Shown here piece by piece: positions 43,100-52,914 of a DNA stretch of 64,000 nucleotides. The stretch is from an uncultured Carboxylicivirga sp. (GTDB taxonomy: Bacteria > Bacteroidota > Bacteroidia > Bacteroidales > Marinilabiliaceae): the NCBI RefSeq assembly GCF_963674565.1, contig NZ_OY771430.1:1736001-1800000 (forward strand). The letters run 5' to 3'. The first letter of the stretch is position 1. Each line of letters starts with the position of its first letter. The notes beneath the pieces are model-generated. The model did no database searches. It was given only the letters and a program-made list of their open reading frames with translations, and had not been told where the DNA came from. The position numbers and the translations under genes are program-made.

Positions 43100-45889
43100 C
43101 TAATGTCTAATTATTATCTTTTTCATAAAAGTCTCTGAATCAGAAAACACTTTTAAAATGTAAATTCCTTCAGGCACATCAGATACATTCATAATCCCGT
43201 TCATCGAATCTTGAATTGTCTGATTTTTAACTACTGCTCCATTTATACCAAACAATGTCATTGAGCCAAAATTCTTCAATCCGTTGCTTACAAAACGAAC
43301 ATTTATCACATCATCTGCTGGTACTGGAAATAAATCTATTGAAGTTTCACCGCCAGTAGAAGGTTTATCAATATCTGTTGCCTGATCGATAACTTCGTTT
43401 ATTTCAGTCGCTGATAAGGCATAATTATAAACCCTGAAATCATCTACATATCCATTAAATAATGCTGTTGTCTGATGGCTTCGCCCAATATAATTTAATG
43501 CAGGTTTAAAGTCTCCAGGTCTAACGGTAACAGCAGTTGATTCGGCTACCAATACCCCATTCATATACATACTTGCTCCATCAGCATTTAACGTAACGGC
43601 TAAATGAACCCATTCTGCCTGAGGAATCACAGAGGCATCCAAACGTTGTTCAGTTCCTTCATTCATAATTGAGAATCGTAAACGAGGTGTTAAGGTCATA
43701 AACTGGTTATCGTTCATACCAAACTCAAAAATAGGCTGCCAGCGGGCACCTCCATTCCAGTATACCCAGGTTGCAACAGTTATTTCTGATTGATTAGCTA
43801 TTGTTGATGATAACTGCATGAAATCATCCGTTCCATTCAATGAAATAGCTGAACCACTTTTCCCATCAACATATACAGCTTCATTGAATGATTGTGCATG
43901 ATGTAAATTCAAACTTTGATCCTTTGTATTATTTTCAAAAGTTAACTGAGCTATTAAAGTATCATCACCAAGAGCACTGGCATTTACCTCACTTGAATAT
44001 CCAGAACGATTTAAAGAATAGTCAACTGCCCTAACTACGTAATAATACTGAACACCGACTTCAACCATATTATCAACAAAAGCTGTTGCTGTTATATTAC
44101 GAGCAATTGTTTGATAGTCTCCTCCTGAATTCAATGAACGTAGAACAACATATTCTGTAACATCATTATCTGCACTGGCAGTCCAATTTAAACGTATTGA
44201 TGATCCGTTATTAACAGCAGTCAACTCTGTAGGTGCTGCCGGCGCAACAAATTCAATTGGAGCATCAACCGGTAAAAAACGCCATTGCTGATTAGTACCT
44301 CCATTTTTCTCCCATTGATCTATATTTGCTCCTGCATAGGTAGCTGAATTATATACATCTAAACACAATGAACTATGTCGGCTACGAATATAAAACCAGC
44401 CATCACCTGCATAATCAAGGTACCATTGCTGATTAGCTCCCTTTGCATCGTCATAGCTAATAACATTACCTCCATTATCTAACGACCAATTCAAAATATC
44501 AGGTGATTTACCACTATGAACAGCAGTAATGGTAAAATAACTAAAATCACCTCCAATTCGAATATCAACCGGAGTTACATTCCATTGCTGGTAGGTTCCG
44601 CCATTATAGGTTCCCTGCTGAATATTGGCGCCTGAAGTATACGAACCACTGGCAACCTCCATTACTCTGCCGCTATTACGATTTACCAGAACATATTTAC
44701 CATCAATAACTGGTTGAATATCATCTCCAGTAGTGATATTAACAACTGTTTCAGCATTAGTCTGTCCAACCTGATATCCGGTTCCTCCTGGCAGATCCAT
44801 TACATACTCTCGTTGTGGTCCATAGCCGTTATAATAAACATCCCTGTCTTCTGCCACGAAACGATAAGATGTATTTACAGCCTGACGTTCTGAAGTTCCT
44901 CCAAACGCCTGTACTTTTCCATCTGGAGCACGATAAACTGAAGCAGCAGTCCAGTTTGCTCTATGTTCGGCATAACCCAGACGTACTCCATCACTGGCTT
45001 TACAAAACTCACCACGGGCATATTCGGCCCATCCCCACCAAATACCTGTCTGCATACCATATTCAACTCCCACCATGGCTTCCATAACATTGTGAAGCTC
45101 GTCGTTAGTTGCATGATGTCCATTGGCTCTTACGGCCTCATAAAAAGCAGCATAATTATCAAAAATACCAGCCAATTGATGTGTATTTCCTTCATCCAAA
45201 CGAGCCTTTAAGTAAGTGTACCATGGTAAAGCCTCATCACAATTCAGAGTATTACCACCTGATATACGGATCGTTTCGAAATTGGTGTTATTCTTTAATT
45301 CTCCTGCTACAGCATAAAAATCATCGATAGTACCCTGTCCCGTTGCCGAGTAATCTGGTTCGTTAAATGGTGAAACAGTTATAACTTCTCGTCCTGCATC
45401 AACATGCATCTGACGTGTTATATCAATCAATTGTGCCCAATTAGCTGCTCTATCTGGATTTGTCGGACTAAAATCATCTGCAATCGAAGGATGATCCGAA
45501 TTCAGAACCACTTTTGTTGAAGAAGGCAGATAATTATTTATAATATTAATCCTCAGATTAGTATTAGTTAATGCATCACCTGTTAAAGCTCCATCCACTA
45601 TAGCATTTGTAGGCATAAATGATGAACGCACTACATCCACATTATCTGGCCCCATAAATCTGCTACCCCTGATAATATTAGAGGCATCCAACCATGCAAG
45701 ATCCAACCCCCATATAATAGGAAGAGAAATACCTTCGTCAGACATGTTATAATAAACGGTTCGATCAGCAGAAACCTGAGGTACTATATAATCACTGGTA
45801 CTGGCAACTTCATTTGAAGATTGAGCGTTTGCTATCTGTAAGCTTATTCCTGTCAACAGGAACATTAAAATAAGTAATCCTTTTTTCAT
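43100..45889 (-). CDS. Secreted multidomain glycosidase-like protein with T9SS signal
   Basis: A 929-residue secreted protein. After the signal peptide (ends ANAQ) comes a TIM-barrel-like domain (about 35-390) with VSPFNEPDYSATGQG, where the Glu after Asn is the likely acid/base as in clan GH-A. NVMEAMVGVEYGM may hold the nucleophile. A ricin-type CBM13-like domain with three QQW repeats (about 400-555), an FN3 domain (565-655), a LamG/concanavalin domain (660-825) and a type IX secretion C-terminal domain (DLFPVPADDVINVRF to MKKIIIRH) follow. I cannot assign the GH family. It probably acts outside the cell on plant or algal polymers. It has its own -7 box and terminator. Confidence 0.8.
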   Translation of the reverse strand: MKKGLLILMFLLTGISLQIANAQSSNEVASTSDYIVPQVSADRTVYYNMSDEGISLPIIWGLDLAWLDASNIIRGSRFMGPDNVDVVRSSFMPTNAIVDGALTGDALTNTNLRINIINNYLPSSTKVVLNSDHPSIADDFSPTNPDRAANWAQLIDITRQMHVDAGREVITVSPFNEPDYSATGQGTIDDFYAVAGELKNNTNFETIRISGGNTLNCDEALPWYTYLKARLDEGNTHQLAGIFDNYAAFYEAVRANGHHATNDELHNVMEAMVGVEYGMQTGIWWGWAEYARGEFCKASDGVRLGYAEHRANWTAASVYRAPDGKVQAFGGTSERQAVNTSYRFVAEDRDVYYNGYGPQREYVMDLPGGTGYQVGQTNAETVVNITTGDDIQPVIDGKYVLVNRNSGRVMEVASGSYTSGANIQQGTYNGGTYQQWNVTPVDIRIGGDFSYFTITAVHSGKSPDILNWSLDNGGNVISYDDAKGANQQWYLDYAGDGWFYIRSRHSSLCLDVYNSATYAGANIDQWEKNGGTNQQWRFLPVDAPIEFVAPAAPTELTAVNNGSSIRLNWTASADNDVTEYVVLRSLNSGGDYQTIARNITATAFVDNMVEVGVQYYYVVRAVDYSLNRSGYSSEVNASALGDDTLIAQLTFENNTKDQSLNLHHAQSFNEAVYVDGKSGSAISLNGTDDFMQLSSTIANQSEITVATWVYWNGGARWQPIFEFGMNDNQFMTLTPRLRFSIMNEGTEQRLDASVIPQAEWVHLAVTLNADGASMYMNGVLVAESTAVTVRPGDFKPALNYIGRSHQTTALFNGYVDDFRVYNYALSATEINEVIDQATDIDKPSTGGETSIDLFPVPADDVINVRFVSNGLKNFGSMTLFGINGAVVKNQTIQDSMNGIMNVSDVPEGIYILKVFSDSETFMKKIIIRH

Positions 45890-46153
45890 AAAACTTTCTT
45901 TCCTTGAAATTGCTATTGCAAATTTCTGATTTAAAGTAATCGCAAATAAAAACGATTAAACAGCAACAAAGTTAATTTGAGAAACGAATCTTTAGGGTCA
46001 CTAATTAGTCGAAATACTGAAAGAAACTCTGCAAATCAAACTTACATAATACTGACAGCGTAATAAAACTCAACTTACAAATACCTGCATATACCTGATT
46101 ACATGATTCTTAAATAAAATAAACACAATTAATTCAACGGTATAGAATAAAAA
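45890..46153. other. Control region upstream of the multidomain glycosidase
   Basis: On the minus strand TAACTTTG (45967-45974) fits TAnnTTTG, about 78 bases upstream of the ATG at 45889. No -33 element is clear, and I see nothing else in this gap. Confidence 0.4.
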
Positions 46154-46179
46154 AAAGCGACTCCTTAAGAAATCGCTTT
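46154..46179 (-). terminator. Terminator of the kdsC-ubiA-maf-S46 cluster
   Basis: AAAGCGA pairs with TCGCTTT and A- and T-runs flank it, 21 bases past the S46 peptidase stop. Confidence 0.75.
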
Positions 46180-46199
46180 ATTTATTTAATTATTGCTGA

Positions 46200-48380
46200 T
46201 TATTCAACTATCGTCATTTCATCTAAAAGGTAACCGGCACCTGCAAACTTATCAATCAGGAATAACACATACCTGATATCAAGTGAAATATTCCTGCATT
46301 GATCAGGATTAAACATCAAATCACTCATTACTCCTTCCCAGGCACGATCAAAGTTTACACCAATTAGTTGCCCTTCTGCATTTAATACAGGACTTCCTGA
46401 ATTTCCACCCGTAGTATGATTGGTTGCGATAAAACAAACAGGAACTGTTCCATTCACTTCATATTTGCCAAAGTTTTTATTTCGATATAATTCCTTTAGT
46501 TTTTCAGGAACACGATAATCGTAAATATCCGGATTATCTTTCTCCATGATACCATCCAAGGTTGTATTATATTCGTAGCGAACAGCATCACATGCCTTAT
46601 AACTGGCCACTTTACCATAGGCTACACGCAAAGTAAAATTAGCATCGGGATAGAAAACCTTTTCTGATTCAAACTCCATTTGAGCTAACATATATGCTTT
46701 GTTTAGCCTATTTAATTCTAGCTGCATGGCTTTATCCTTCACTGATACCTTGTCATTATAAAGATTCATAAAGCTATTATACAATTGATAAGCAGGATCT
46801 TTCTCCAGTTTTGATAATGATTTTTCTGAAAACTCATCAACAAAAGTCAATACAGATTCTTTGTTATCAAAGATTGATTTATTAAATAAGTGTTCGACAT
46901 ATTTATTAATATCTCCTTTGAATTTTTTATCTATTCTATTATAAATATCAGGATGAAACTCTTCAGGAATATTTGCCAGATACATTGTCAACAATTTAAC
47001 ACTTAATTCTTTGTCGATAGGTCGATAATAATCTTTAAAGAACAATTCAACGTCAGACTTAATTTGTTCCTTAATGCCGTCAAGTTTTTCTTCATCAGGC
47101 TCTATTCCTGAATCTTTAGCAGAATAATATAGTGTTGCTAATGGACTCAATTTATTTGCTAAAGAAGCTATTTCAATTCCATTACGATAACTAATTTCTA
47201 AAATATAATCTTTAGCCAATCGATAGGGTGTATATTCTTCATAAACCTTCTGATAATCTGATAAAATTGATCCATACACATTTGCACGCAGGTTATCGGC
47301 ATTAACCCATTGCATGAACTCATTTTCGTAAGCTTGCTTTTTAATAATGGCATCTAAAATTTCTAAACCTCTGTTCTCACCAATCCATCGTTTCCAACTA
47401 TTTGAAATACGGGCGTTTTTTGCCGCATACTGTATTCGTACTTTCGGATCAGCAGCCTGATATCGATTAAGGATATTCAGTTTTTCTGTTCTAACGTCTA
47501 TTAACTTAGGATTCACAGTTTCGGTTAGCATTTTAAGATGATAAGATGGAACGTACTCATATGTAGATCCGGGATAACCAAAAACCATGGTAAAATCACC
47601 TTCTTCAACACCCTTCATCGATACAGAAAAATGTTTTTTAGGTTGGTAAGGAACATTGTTTTTCGAATATTCAGCAGGCTGATTATTTTTATCAGCATAT
47701 ATTCTGAACATTGAAAAGTCACCGGTATGGCGTGGCCACATCCAGTTATCGGTATCACCACCAAACTTACCAATGGCAGAAGGAGGAGCTCCAACCAAAC
47801 GAACATCTTTAAACACCTCGTTTATAAACAAAAAATATTGATTCCCATTAAAGAACGGCTTTAATACAGCCTGATAATGTGTATCTTTCACAGCATCCTG
47901 CTTAATGGCGCTGATGTTTTTGTGAATTAGCTTAGCCTGATCTTGGTCACTCATTTCATCAGTAACACCTTGCATAACCTGTTCTGTTACATCCTCCATT
48001 CTTTTCAAAAAAGTAACTGTTAATCCCGGATTCACCAACTCCTCTTCTTGCGACATTGCCCAAAATCCGTTTGTCAGGTAATCATGATCAACTGAACTAT
48101 GATATTGAATTTGACTATAACCACAATGATGATTGGTAATTAACAAACCTTTATCAGAAATTAACTCTCCTGTACAACCTCCTCCAAATATCACAACAGC
48201 ATCTTTTAAGCTTGCCTCATTTACGCTGTATATATCTTCAGCAGTAAGCTTAAAGCCCATTTCCTGCATTTGTTCAATGTTGTATTTCTTTAAAAGCATG
48301 GGAATCCACATTCCCTCATCAGCCTTTACCTGGGGTAATAAAAAGGCCAAAACCATTAATACACACAGTATTCTTCTCAT
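46200..48380 (-). CDS. S46 dipeptidyl-peptidase, DPP11-like
   Basis: An exported serine exopeptidase of 726 residues that removes dipeptides from peptide N-termini, usual in Bacteroidota. The signal peptide ends KADEGMW. The triad is His85 in LLITNHHCGY, an Asp in FGGDTDNWMWPRHTGDF and Ser661 in GGNSGSPVL. Arg679 (in NFDRAWEG), 18 residues after the Ser, occupies the site where DPP11 has the Arg that selects Asp/Glu and DPP7 has Gly. Asp/Glu specificity is therefore predicted (inference). It follows maf by 14 bases. Confidence 0.92.
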   Translation of the reverse strand: MRRILCVLMVLAFLLPQVKADEGMWIPMLLKKYNIEQMQEMGFKLTAEDIYSVNEASLKDAVVIFGGGCTGELISDKGLLITNHHCGYSQIQYHSSVDHDYLTNGFWAMSQEEELVNPGLTVTFLKRMEDVTEQVMQGVTDEMSDQDQAKLIHKNISAIKQDAVKDTHYQAVLKPFFNGNQYFLFINEVFKDVRLVGAPPSAIGKFGGDTDNWMWPRHTGDFSMFRIYADKNNQPAEYSKNNVPYQPKKHFSVSMKGVEEGDFTMVFGYPGSTYEYVPSYHLKMLTETVNPKLIDVRTEKLNILNRYQAADPKVRIQYAAKNARISNSWKRWIGENRGLEILDAIIKKQAYENEFMQWVNADNLRANVYGSILSDYQKVYEEYTPYRLAKDYILEISYRNGIEIASLANKLSPLATLYYSAKDSGIEPDEEKLDGIKEQIKSDVELFFKDYYRPIDKELSVKLLTMYLANIPEEFHPDIYNRIDKKFKGDINKYVEHLFNKSIFDNKESVLTFVDEFSEKSLSKLEKDPAYQLYNSFMNLYNDKVSVKDKAMQLELNRLNKAYMLAQMEFESEKVFYPDANFTLRVAYGKVASYKACDAVRYEYNTTLDGIMEKDNPDIYDYRVPEKLKELYRNKNFGKYEVNGTVPVCFIATNHTTGGNSGSPVLNAEGQLIGVNFDRAWEGVMSDLMFNPDQCRNISLDIRYVLFLIDKFAGAGYLLDEMTIVE

Positions 48381-48394
48381 TATTTATTTATGGT

Positions 48395-48982
48395 TTAAAA
48401 TTTCAATAACTCGTTATATAAAGCCTGAACAGGCAATCCCACAACATTAAAATACGATCCTTCAATTTTCTCAATTCCCACCATGCCAATCCACTCCTGA
48501 ATGCCATAGGCTCCAGCTTTATCATAGGGTTTATAGGTATCGATATAATAGGTTATTTCTTCCTCAGTCAATTGTTTAAAAAACACTTTTGTGGAAACCG
48601 AAAAAGTATGTTTTCTTTTATCAGAGGATAAGCAAACACCCGTTATTACTTCATGCACTTTACCTGAAAGCATCTGTAGCATGCGTATTGCATCGTGTTT
48701 ATCAGTCGGTTTACCAAGTATTTCATCATCACACAATACAATTGTATCAGCCGTTACTACAATCCATGAATGATTAAATATATCAATCTCATAAGGTCTG
48801 GCTTTTAATTCAGCAAGAAATACCGGCACATCATGCGGTTTGAGATCTAACGGATATACTTCTTCCACCTCTTCCTTAATTACTACTTCGAATGGGATGT
48901 CAAGATGTTTGACTAAGTCCTGTCTTCTTGGTGATTGAGAAGCAAGAATAAGTTTATAATCTTTTAATTTCTTATTAAGCAT
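48395..48982 (-). CDS. maf: Maf-family nucleotide pyrophosphatase
   Basis: A 195-residue house-cleaning enzyme that hydrolyses non-canonical or modified nucleoside triphosphates (Maf/YhdE group). It has the N-terminal motif LILASQSPRRQDL, VVTADTIVLCDDEILGKP and the C-terminal DKAGAYGIQEWIG. It sits between ubiA and the S46 peptidase in a same-strand cluster. Confidence 0.92.
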   Translation of the reverse strand: MLNKKLKDYKLILASQSPRRQDLVKHLDIPFEVVIKEEVEEVYPLDLKPHDVPVFLAELKARPYEIDIFNHSWIVVTADTIVLCDDEILGKPTDKHDAIRMLQMLSGKVHEVITGVCLSSDKRKHTFSVSTKVFFKQLTEEEITYYIDTYKPYDKAGAYGIQEWIGMVGIEKIEGSYFNVVGLPVQALYNELLKF

Positions 48983-49091
48983 TATTATTTATTAATCCAC
49001 AAAACTATGTAATTTGTCATCCTTCAAAAATGACATCTATTTTGATTCTGCGTCAATCAAATCAGACAAACACAGAAAATATTACCTTCAA

Positions 49092-50033
49092 TTAAAATGC
49101 CTGACCGGCTAAAAGAATAAACAGTATACCTGACAGCATGATTATTTTACCAAAAACACTAACCCCATGAAAATGTTTTGATTCTCTGGCTTTCATCCAA
49201 AAATAAATAAGCAGTAGGTGTGGAATGGTAAAACCAACAATAAAATACACCAAGGCATATGGGATACGGGTAATTTCCGGAATCAAAATATATATCAGCC
49301 ATAATATTGCTAAGGATGTTATCTCGAGTAATAACACAAAAAGCTTGGTAAGTTTCATCCCCATAGCTATTGGTAATGTTTTACAACCAACAGCTTTATC
49401 TCCTTTAATGTCTTCAGCATCTTTAATAATCTCTCTGATCAGATTTGTAATGAAGGCAAAAAATGCAAACCCTCCCGTCCAGAACCAGGCTGTTGAACAT
49501 GCTTCTGTTTCCAAAATTTGTGGTCCATGTACTCTGGCTAGTGCTGCAAATTCAACAGAAACCACCAACAGTGCCACAATGGCCGTAAACATGGCAATGA
49601 TAAGATTACCAATAAGAATATGTCGTTTAAAAGTAGTACTGTAATACCATAAAACCACAGGAATACCAATAAAGAATAGTGCATAGTTTTCTTTTCGTGT
49701 AACGTACGATATAAACAATCCAATTAGCATACCCGTGATGGTAACAAGAACATGCAAAAACAATGTAGATCTGCGACTGATTTTTTTACCTACCACAACT
49801 GAATCTGGCCTGTTAATCCGATCAATTCGTATATCAAAATAATCATTAATGATATAGCCGGATGCTGCCAGTAAAACAGTAGAAATAACTACAAGTATAA
49901 ATCTAAAGTCAGATAAAACAGGAGAAATCTTAAACGAGTCAAGAATAGGTAATATAAGTCCATACCTTAGCAAAATCTGCAATAAGGCAATGATTATTAA
50001 ATTCTTGTATCGAATCAATCTAAGATATGCCAT
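49092..50033 (-). CDS. UbiA-family prenyltransferase
   Basis: An inner membrane prenyltransferase of about 313 residues with eight or nine hydrophobic helices. The first Asp-rich motif is NDYFDIRIDRINRPDS, the second DAEDIKGDKAVGCKTLP. Bacteroidota members are often annotated as geranylgeranylglycerol-phosphate geranylgeranyltransferase-like, and the acceptor is unknown here. I choose the ATG at 50033 (MAYLRLIRYKN) over a TTG two codons upstream. It is encoded between kdsC and maf, a common arrangement. Confidence 0.88.
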   Translation of the reverse strand: MAYLRLIRYKNLIIIALLQILLRYGLILPILDSFKISPVLSDFRFILVVISTVLLAASGYIINDYFDIRIDRINRPDSVVVGKKISRRSTLFLHVLVTITGMLIGLFISYVTRKENYALFFIGIPVVLWYYSTTFKRHILIGNLIIAMFTAIVALLVVSVEFAALARVHGPQILETEACSTAWFWTGGFAFFAFITNLIREIIKDAEDIKGDKAVGCKTLPIAMGMKLTKLFVLLLEITSLAILWLIYILIPEITRIPYALVYFIVGFTIPHLLLIYFWMKARESKHFHGVSVFGKIIMLSGILFILLAGQAF

Positions 50034-50084
50034 GTTCAAATATTGTCTGACTTAATAAATATACTTGTTTCTAATAACATAGTA

Positions 50085-50600
50085 CTACCACACATAATCC
50101 AAAGCCCACTTACCATGAGCTCTTAGTACTTGCTCAATCACATCACGACCTGCGGCTTCTCCACCTTTTCGATCAGAGATATACTTGCAAAGCGACTTTA
50201 TTTCTTCAACCGCATCAGCTGGACAAGTTGGAACACCTACTCTTTTCATTACAGGATAATCAGGCAAATCGTCACCCATATATAATACTTCATCAGCACT
50301 TAACCCTTTTTCTTCAATCCATTTTTCAAATACAGGCAACTTATCAGAAACACCAAGATATACATCTTTCACTCCTAAACCATTATATCGTTTCAATACA
50401 GCCTCTGTATTTCCTCCACTTATTATAGCAACCGGATATCCTAACTTTACAGCTAACTGAATTGCAAAACCATCCTTAATATTTGCTGTACGCATTGGTA
50501 CTCCACTCGTGTGCATAGGTATTGTTTGTAACGATAATACACCGTCAATATCAAAAGCAAAGGCTTTCACCTTCATTAGATCTTCTTTAAAATTGCTCAT
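50085..50600 (-). CDS. kdsC: KDO 8-phosphate phosphatase (KdsC-type HAD)
   Basis: A 171-residue HAD phosphatase that makes free KDO from KDO-8-phosphate for lipopolysaccharide cores. The catalytic pair is Asp17 and Asp19 in AFDIDGVL. Other family segments are GFAIQLAVKLGYPVAIISGG, the Lys of SDKLPVFEKW and the MGDDLPDYPVM motif. KdsC proteins lack a large cap and form tetramers, consistent with this length. It is the first gene of the kdsC-ubiA-maf-S46 run. Confidence 0.92.
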   Translation of the reverse strand: MSNFKEDLMKVKAFAFDIDGVLSLQTIPMHTSGVPMRTANIKDGFAIQLAVKLGYPVAIISGGNTEAVLKRYNGLGVKDVYLGVSDKLPVFEKWIEEKGLSADEVLYMGDDLPDYPVMKRVGVPTCPADAVEEIKSLCKYISDRKGGEAAGRDVIEQVLRAHGKWALDYVW

Positions 50601-50822
50601 TCCAATATTTATTTATGGCGAAGATAAGCAAAAATGACTCCTTTTCATGAGCGCTTTTTAAGATTATTATGAATCTTGTTATCAAAGCTGTTACTAATTT
50701 GCATAACCTATTTGTGAGTTTATGAGAATCGATTTACAACACTCATCGCATGTCTGATTAGGTAAATTTATTTGATGCTCTATCGCTTTTTAGTAATTTC
50801 GTCGTCAAAGTCAATTTTCTGC

Positions 50823-51437
50823 ATGTCAATTACCGATCAATACAAAACATTAAAAGAGCCTTCGGAAGGAATATATAAAGAAAAAGGAAGCAAATTCATT
50901 ACGTATGCTTATCCAATTTATACAGAAGAGGAAATAAAACATATACTCGATGAGCTTAAGAAGCAATATTATGATGCCCGCCATCACTGTTTTGCCTGGC
51001 AACTAGGGACAGATGGAAATCGGTTCAGAGCCAATGACGATGGCGAACCATCCGGAACAGCTGGCAAACCTATTCTGGGACAAATACGCTCTTTTGAATT
51101 AACCAACCTGCTGGTTGTGGTCATTCGCTACTTTGGTGGTACCAAACTAGGAACAAGTGGTTTAATACATGCCTATAAGGAAGCCACAATCGATGCAATC
51201 AAAAATGGCATTATCGAGGAACGAACAGTCAATGATTTTTACCAAATCGACTTTGATTACGGAGTAATGAATGATGTAATGCGTATTATGAAAGAAGAAA
51301 ATCCGAATATTACAGCTCAGGATTTTAACTTACGATGCTCAATAAAATGGAATACACGTCAATCAGAGGTTGAAAAAATCACATCCCGGTTAAGTAAAAT
51401 TGAATCTGTTGAAATAGAATTTTTACATACAGCCTGA
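50823..51437 (+). CDS. YigZ/IMPACT family protein
   Basis: A 204-residue YigZ protein, related to eukaryotic IMPACT. It contains KGSKFITYAYPI, DARHHCFAWQLG, DDGEPSGTAGKPIL and VVVIRYFGGTKLGTSGLIHAYKEA. The molecular role in bacteria is unclear (possible nucleic-acid or ribosome factor). I start it at the ATG at 50823 (MSITDQYKT); the frame extends upstream only to a TTG at 50772. It converges on the acetyltransferase gene with a 3-base gap. Confidence 0.88.
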   Translation: MSITDQYKTLKEPSEGIYKEKGSKFITYAYPIYTEEEIKHILDELKKQYYDARHHCFAWQLGTDGNRFRANDDGEPSGTAGKPILGQIRSFELTNLLVVVIRYFGGTKLGTSGLIHAYKEATIDAIKNGIIEERTVNDFYQIDFDYGVMNDVMRIMKEENPNITAQDFNLRCSIKWNTRQSEVEKITSRLSKIESVEIEFLHTA

Positions 51438-51440
51438 TAT

Positions 51441-51992
51441 TTAATGTATGTATCTTTCCTTTACTTTAGCAGCAGGGTTACCACGATAAATGCTGTATTC
51501 AGCCAAGTTACTCGAAGCAACACTATTTACAGACAAAACAGAATGACTTTTACAGGTTACACCACCAATTACCATACTATTTGCACCTATCCAAACACCA
51601 TCTTCAAGAGTGATTGGCGCAACCATTAAATCAAATGTAGTGCTTTTATAATCGTGATTACCTATTAATAGCATGGCACCTTGCGAGAGGCAACAATTCT
51701 TACCTATTACTGTTTTATCCAGATTATCAATCCATACTTTTTCTCCTATCCAGGTATAATCTCCAACCTCCAGATTCCAGGGATATTTAATATTGACAGA
51801 TGGTTTTATTACGACTCCCTTCCCAATTTTAGCACCAAACAAACGTAGTAATCTTACTTTTAATCCAGAGAATGGATTTAGGGGATTCATCAGACAAAGT
51901 CCGTTTACAAAAAGCCAGATAGTGCGCTTAAAAATACCTGCACCTTCATCAAACCATGAATTGTTGTATTTGGATAAATCTGTTTCTTTCAT
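51441..51992 (-). CDS. WcaF-type left-handed beta-helix acetyltransferase
   Basis: A 183-residue acetyltransferase with hexapeptide repeats, like colanic acid WcaF. It has the N-terminal FKRTIWLFVNGLCLMNPLNPFSGLKVRLLRLFGAKIGK, then GDYTWIGEKVWIDN and VWIGANSMVIGGVTC, and ends YRGNPAAKVKERYI. It probably acetylates a cell-surface sugar. Its start overlaps the stop of the DHFR-like gene (ATGA), so the two are translationally coupled though not obviously related. Confidence 0.88.
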   Translation of the reverse strand: MKETDLSKYNNSWFDEGAGIFKRTIWLFVNGLCLMNPLNPFSGLKVRLLRLFGAKIGKGVVIKPSVNIKYPWNLEVGDYTWIGEKVWIDNLDKTVIGKNCCLSQGAMLLIGNHDYKSTTFDLMVAPITLEDGVWIGANSMVIGGVTCKSHSVLSVNSVASSNLAEYSIYRGNPAAKVKERYIH

Positions 51993-52522
51993 TCTTTAAC
52001 AACTTGATAATACTGCTGAACAATTCCCGATTCATAGGATTTAGTTGTTTGCAATATTAGTTTCACCAATTTACTATCGATATTAAACAAAGGTATTCCT
52101 TCTCCTAAAACTACAGGTATAACAGTTAAAATTAATTCATCGATTAATCCATTTTTTAGTAGCAAACTATTTAAACGCCCACCTCCTACCAACCAAATTA
52201 AACCTTCATTATTATTTTTTATCTCATCAATTGTTGAGATAAAATCACCATTAATGAGAATTGTACTTGGAGAATTAGAGCTCTTTATTGATTCACTGAC
52301 AACAAAGTTCTTTTTATCAGCATAAGGGAACGGCACATCAAATGAAAGAATTTGATCATATGTTTTTCTTCCCATTAAAGTAATCTTAACTGATTTATAA
52401 AAATCAGAATATCCATAATCTTCACCGTCCTCTTCAAAACCTTGTAACCAATCAATACCACCATTTTTATCCGCAATATATCCATCAACAGATACAGCTG
52501 AATACAAAACTATTTTAGCCAT
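51989..52522 (-). CDS. RibD C-terminal/dihydrofolate reductase-like protein
   Basis: A 177-residue protein of the RibD C-terminal/YyaP-YwjB reductase family. It has the N-terminal VLYSAVSVDGYIADKNGGIDWL, the nucleotide-binding LMGRKTYDQIL and the C-terminal WLVGGGRLNSLLLKNGLIDELILTVIPVVLGEGIPLF. The substrate is unknown. It overlaps the downstream acetyltransferase gene by four bases. Confidence 0.88.
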   Translation of the reverse strand: MAKIVLYSAVSVDGYIADKNGGIDWLQGFEEDGEDYGYSDFYKSVKITLMGRKTYDQILSFDVPFPYADKKNFVVSESIKSSNSPSTILINGDFISTIDEIKNNNEGLIWLVGGGRLNSLLLKNGLIDELILTVIPVVLGEGIPLFNIDSKLVKLILQTTKSYESGIVQQYYQVVKE

Positions 52523-52831
52523 TATCCTTAACTATTTATACTTTTCCTATCCTGATTATTTAATCATCTAATATTCCTGATTTTTATAACATGTCAAACG
52601 AATCCATTATCACTATACTCAAAAAACATTCTTCATTCAATTTTGTTAAGTAAGATTAATTTTCAAATTCTTCGTAAAATCAGTTTTTGTATGATTAAAG
52701 TAGTAAAACGATTCATATACATTAATTATACCATTAAATATCTGACACTTACACTTATAAATCAGCATTAAATACATTCTTAACACAAAATGAACTTTTA
52801 AAACATTTTTTTGCATTTTTTTTGCTCTAGA
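52523..52831. other. Gap upstream of the HU promoter
   Basis: A very AT-rich stretch with no convincing gene, RNA or hairpin; part of it lies before the divergent DHFR-like gene. Confidence 0.35.
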
Positions 52832-52862
52832 TTTGGTAAACACTGGAAATACTATATATTTG
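52832..52862 (+). promoter_or_regulatory. Consensus Bacteroidota promoter of the HU gene
   Basis: TTTG at 52832-52835, a 19-base spacer, and TATATTTG (TAnnTTTG) at 52855-52862 make a full primary sigma-factor promoter. Confidence 0.82.
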
Positions 52863-52904
52863 TAGAGGAAAGTTTAAGAATTATTAGTATTTAACCCTAT
52901 AATT

Positions 52905-52910
52905 AAGGAG
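52905..52910 (+). promoter_or_regulatory. Strong Shine-Dalgarno site of the HU gene
   Basis: AAGGAG lies four bases before the ATG at 52915. Such strong sites are unusual in Bacteroidota and fit a highly made protein. Confidence 0.7.
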
Positions 52911-52914
52911 TATT

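Noticed and set aside
44815..45330. Several antisense open frames inside the multidomain glycosidase gene
   Set aside because: They lie fully inside a well-supported gene and show no domain or signal of their own.
50772..50822. Longer N-terminus of the YigZ protein
   Set aside because: It would need a TTG start, and the added residues do not belong to the family; the ATG at 50823 fits.
52646..52843. Open frame of 65 codons on the minus strand upstream of the HU gene
   Set aside because: It overlaps the HU promoter at 52832-52862, has low-complexity composition and no recognisable domain; most likely chance.
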